NCBI GenBank assembly: GCA_003222935.1
Contig: QHXL01000399.1
Location: 4,939-12,062, forward strand
Direction: 5' to 3'
DNA: 7,124 nt
DNA from: Acidobacteriota bacterium
GTDB lineage: Bacteria; Acidobacteriota; Blastocatellia; Pyrinomonadales; Pyrinomonadaceae
Shown here: piece after piece, positions 6,200 through 7,124 of the stretch
How the letters are laid out: the number at the start of each line of letters is the position of its first letter
How positions within the stretch are numbered: the first letter of the stretch is position 1
The notes under the pieces: model-generated
What the model was told of the DNA's origin: nothing
Databases searched by the model: none
What the model saw: the letters and a program-made list of their open reading frames with translations, nothing else
Position numbers and translations under genes: made by a program

Positions 6200-6727
6200 T
6201 CACCACCAATTTAACAGCCATCCAAACAACATCAGTCCCAGGTTTGGCCAAATACTGAATACGATAAAGCTGATGATTGCGAGGGGAGCGTTAACGGTTC
6301 GGTAGATATGGCCTTGATAAAACGACCCAATGTCATAAAAAGCCACGAGACATGACACCAGTGCGAGCAAATACAGAACAACGCTGGACCAGATCGAACC
6401 GCTCGCAAAACCTCTAATCGCCAGTACGGCGAACGCTGACCAACAAGTCTGCCAGAAGCCGCTAACGACGAGAGCGGAAACCACGTAGACGTTGTAGTGA
6501 GAGTCGATGTCGACGCGGAAAATGTGGCGGAACAGAAGCAAGAACAGTGAGGTCACTGAAAGCGCAAGCCAGAGCAGACCAAAGCCCGATGCGAATCTAA
6601 CCACCAGGCCCAATTTCCCCATGGGCCATAAAACCAGGGCCGTCACAACAAGAAACACCACGCATAGAACACCCGCTAAGAGGTTGTTAAAAAGGTCAGT
6701 CTGCTCGTCCTCACTTAAGCGGTTCAT
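6200..6727 (-). CDS. Hypothetical multi-pass membrane protein
   Basis: I do not recognise a named family. From the ATG at 6727 the product has 175 residues with five likely membrane segments (about 17-35, 47-68, 79-101, 112-131 and 148-171), a short hydrophilic N-terminus (MNRLSEDEQTDLFNN) and a Trp-rich C-terminus (GWLLNWW). No catalytic or ligand-binding motif is evident. A longer version from GTG 6796 (198 residues) is possible, but those 23 extra codons run through a palindrome and read as hydrophilic sequence, so I prefer ATG 6727. Neither start has a clear Shine-Dalgarno sequence. It follows another small membrane-protein gene on the same strand, 93 bases downstream, so co-transcription is possible. 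Convergent with the secreted-protein gene. Confidence 0.75.
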   Translation of the reverse strand: MNRLSEDEQTDLFNNLLAGVLCVVFLVVTALVLWPMGKLGLVVRFASGFGLLWLALSVTSLFLLLFRHIFRVDIDSHYNVYVVSALVVSGFWQTCWSAFAVLAIRGFASGSIWSSVVLYLLALVSCLVAFYDIGSFYQGHIYRTVNAPLAIISFIVFSIWPNLGLMLFGWLLNWW

Positions 6728-6731
6728 AGGC

Positions 6732-6821
6732 AATGTCCGATATGCGGCTGTCTTGTCGTTACGTGATCCATCCAGGGTCTGAACTGATATCGTCACGACA
6801 AGCTAAAGCATATCGGACATT
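6732..6821. repeat. 90-base palindromic element between the two membrane-protein genes
   Basis: The ends are perfect 14-base inverted repeats: AATGTCCGATATGC at 6732-6745 and its complement at 6808-6821. An inner pair, CTTGTCGTTACG (6752-6763) with 6791-6802, matches at 11 of 12 positions and leaves a 27-base loop. The element spans nearly all the gap from the TAA of the upstream gene (6821-6823) to the ATG at 6727. RNA from this strand would form a strong hairpin just after the upstream stop and before the downstream start. It could be a terminator or attenuator, an RNA-stability hairpin or a small inserted repeat. No T-tract follows it in the direction of transcription. Confidence 0.75.
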
Positions 6822-7124
6822 TACTGCCTCGAAAACTTGCGGACGATGAAAGCGATAGGGATGCCGATACAGGCGATGATGATTGACAATCCAATCAATC
6901 GAGCTGAGGCTGGTGGCGGAGTTGGCCGCTTTGGAATAGCCGAGAGTGGTATCACCACAAAGTTCATGAACGAATAGACGACCACTCCGTAGAGCACGCC
7001 AGAGATGAGTGGCTGGCTAATGAGGAAAGATAGCTTTCTACTGGCGGCGTAATAGACGGCGGTCCAAACAGTCGCGATGAAGAAGTGTAAGGCAAGTCCA
7101 ACCACCGCGGTTTTCGCTCCGAGC
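6821..7124 (-). CDS. Small membrane protein, C-terminal part (5' end outside the window)
   Basis: The frame is open to the window edge, so the GTG at 7105 is probably an internal Val codon. About 100 residues are visible, with three likely membrane segments: one in VVGLALHFFIATVWTAVYYAAS, one in SGVLYGVVVYSFMNFVVIPLSA, and one in IGLSIIIACIGIPIAFIV before the basic tail RKFSRQ. The pattern GLALHFFIA...YYAASRKLSFL...GVLYGVVVYSFMN resembles a family of uncharacterised bacterial inner-membrane proteins of about 150 residues, so roughly the N-terminal third is probably missing. The function is unknown. It is followed by the 90-base palindrome and the second membrane-protein gene. Confidence 0.75.
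   Translation of the reverse strand, partial: LGAKTAVVGLALHFFIATVWTAVYYAASRKLSFLISQPLISGVLYGVVVYSFMNFVVIPLSAIPKRPTPPPASARLIGLSIIIACIGIPIAFIVRKFSRQ

Noticed and set aside
6073..6258. A 61-codon plus-strand frame after the secreted-protein gene
   Set aside because: It lies across the CTCTGTGG inverted repeat and runs into the minus-strand membrane-protein gene; the composition is repeat-driven.
6507..6782. A 91-codon plus-strand frame opposite the membrane-protein gene
   Set aside because: It is antisense to a gene with clear membrane-helix periodicity; its basic, Thr/Arg-rich translation is typical of a shadow frame.
7103..7105. GTG as the start of the last minus-strand gene
   Set aside because: The frame stays open to the window edge, and the residues before it (LGAKTAV) continue a membrane segment, so the gene is cut by the window.

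Overview
The window looks like part of a chromosome from an Acidobacteriota member, most probably the class Blastocatellia. Three things suggest this. The sensor kinase has a Y_Y_Y domain, one membrane segment and a HisKA_3/HATPase core. There is a very large secreted CSLREA / beta-helix / Calx-beta / DUF4214 protein. The gaps between genes are crowded with short palindromic and tandem repeats. The placement is inferred from family knowledge and was not searched.

Bases 1-2139, plus strand: the 3' part of a two-component sensor histidine kinase (its upstream sensor region lies outside the window), a 276-base gap that folds into a long imperfect hairpin built from 7-base units, then a NarL/LuxR-type response regulator. 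The adjacency suggests a cognate pair, although the regulator seems to have its own upstream control site.

Bases 2140-2649 hold no credible gene. They contain, in order, a direct repeat, a 216-base imperfect palindrome resembling a MITE or BIME, a C/T-rich tandem repeat, a 21-base motif that also lies upstream of the response regulator (18 of 21 identical), a possible -10 box and a ribosome binding site.

Bases 2650-6014, plus strand: an exported protein of about 1,120 residues. It has a signal peptide, a CSLREA motif, beta-helix repeats, a bacterial Ig-like segment, three Calx-beta domains and two DUF4214-like segments. The reading frame is broken near 3738-3767, so the sequence as given encodes two overlapping products of 373 and 748 codons. 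A 14-bp perfect hairpin follows the stop codon.

Bases 6015-7124: a gap with a CTCTGTGG-type inverted repeat, then two small membrane-protein genes on the minus strand. They are separated by a palindrome that fills the gap between them almost exactly, and the upstream one is cut by the window edge.

Most notable hypothesis: the kinase/regulator pair may control both itself and the neighbouring secreted protein through the shared 21-base motif, which has a NarL-like TACCCA...TGGGT half-site arrangement and sits where a class II activator would bind at the secreted-protein promoter. Next most notable is the frame break in the secreted protein.
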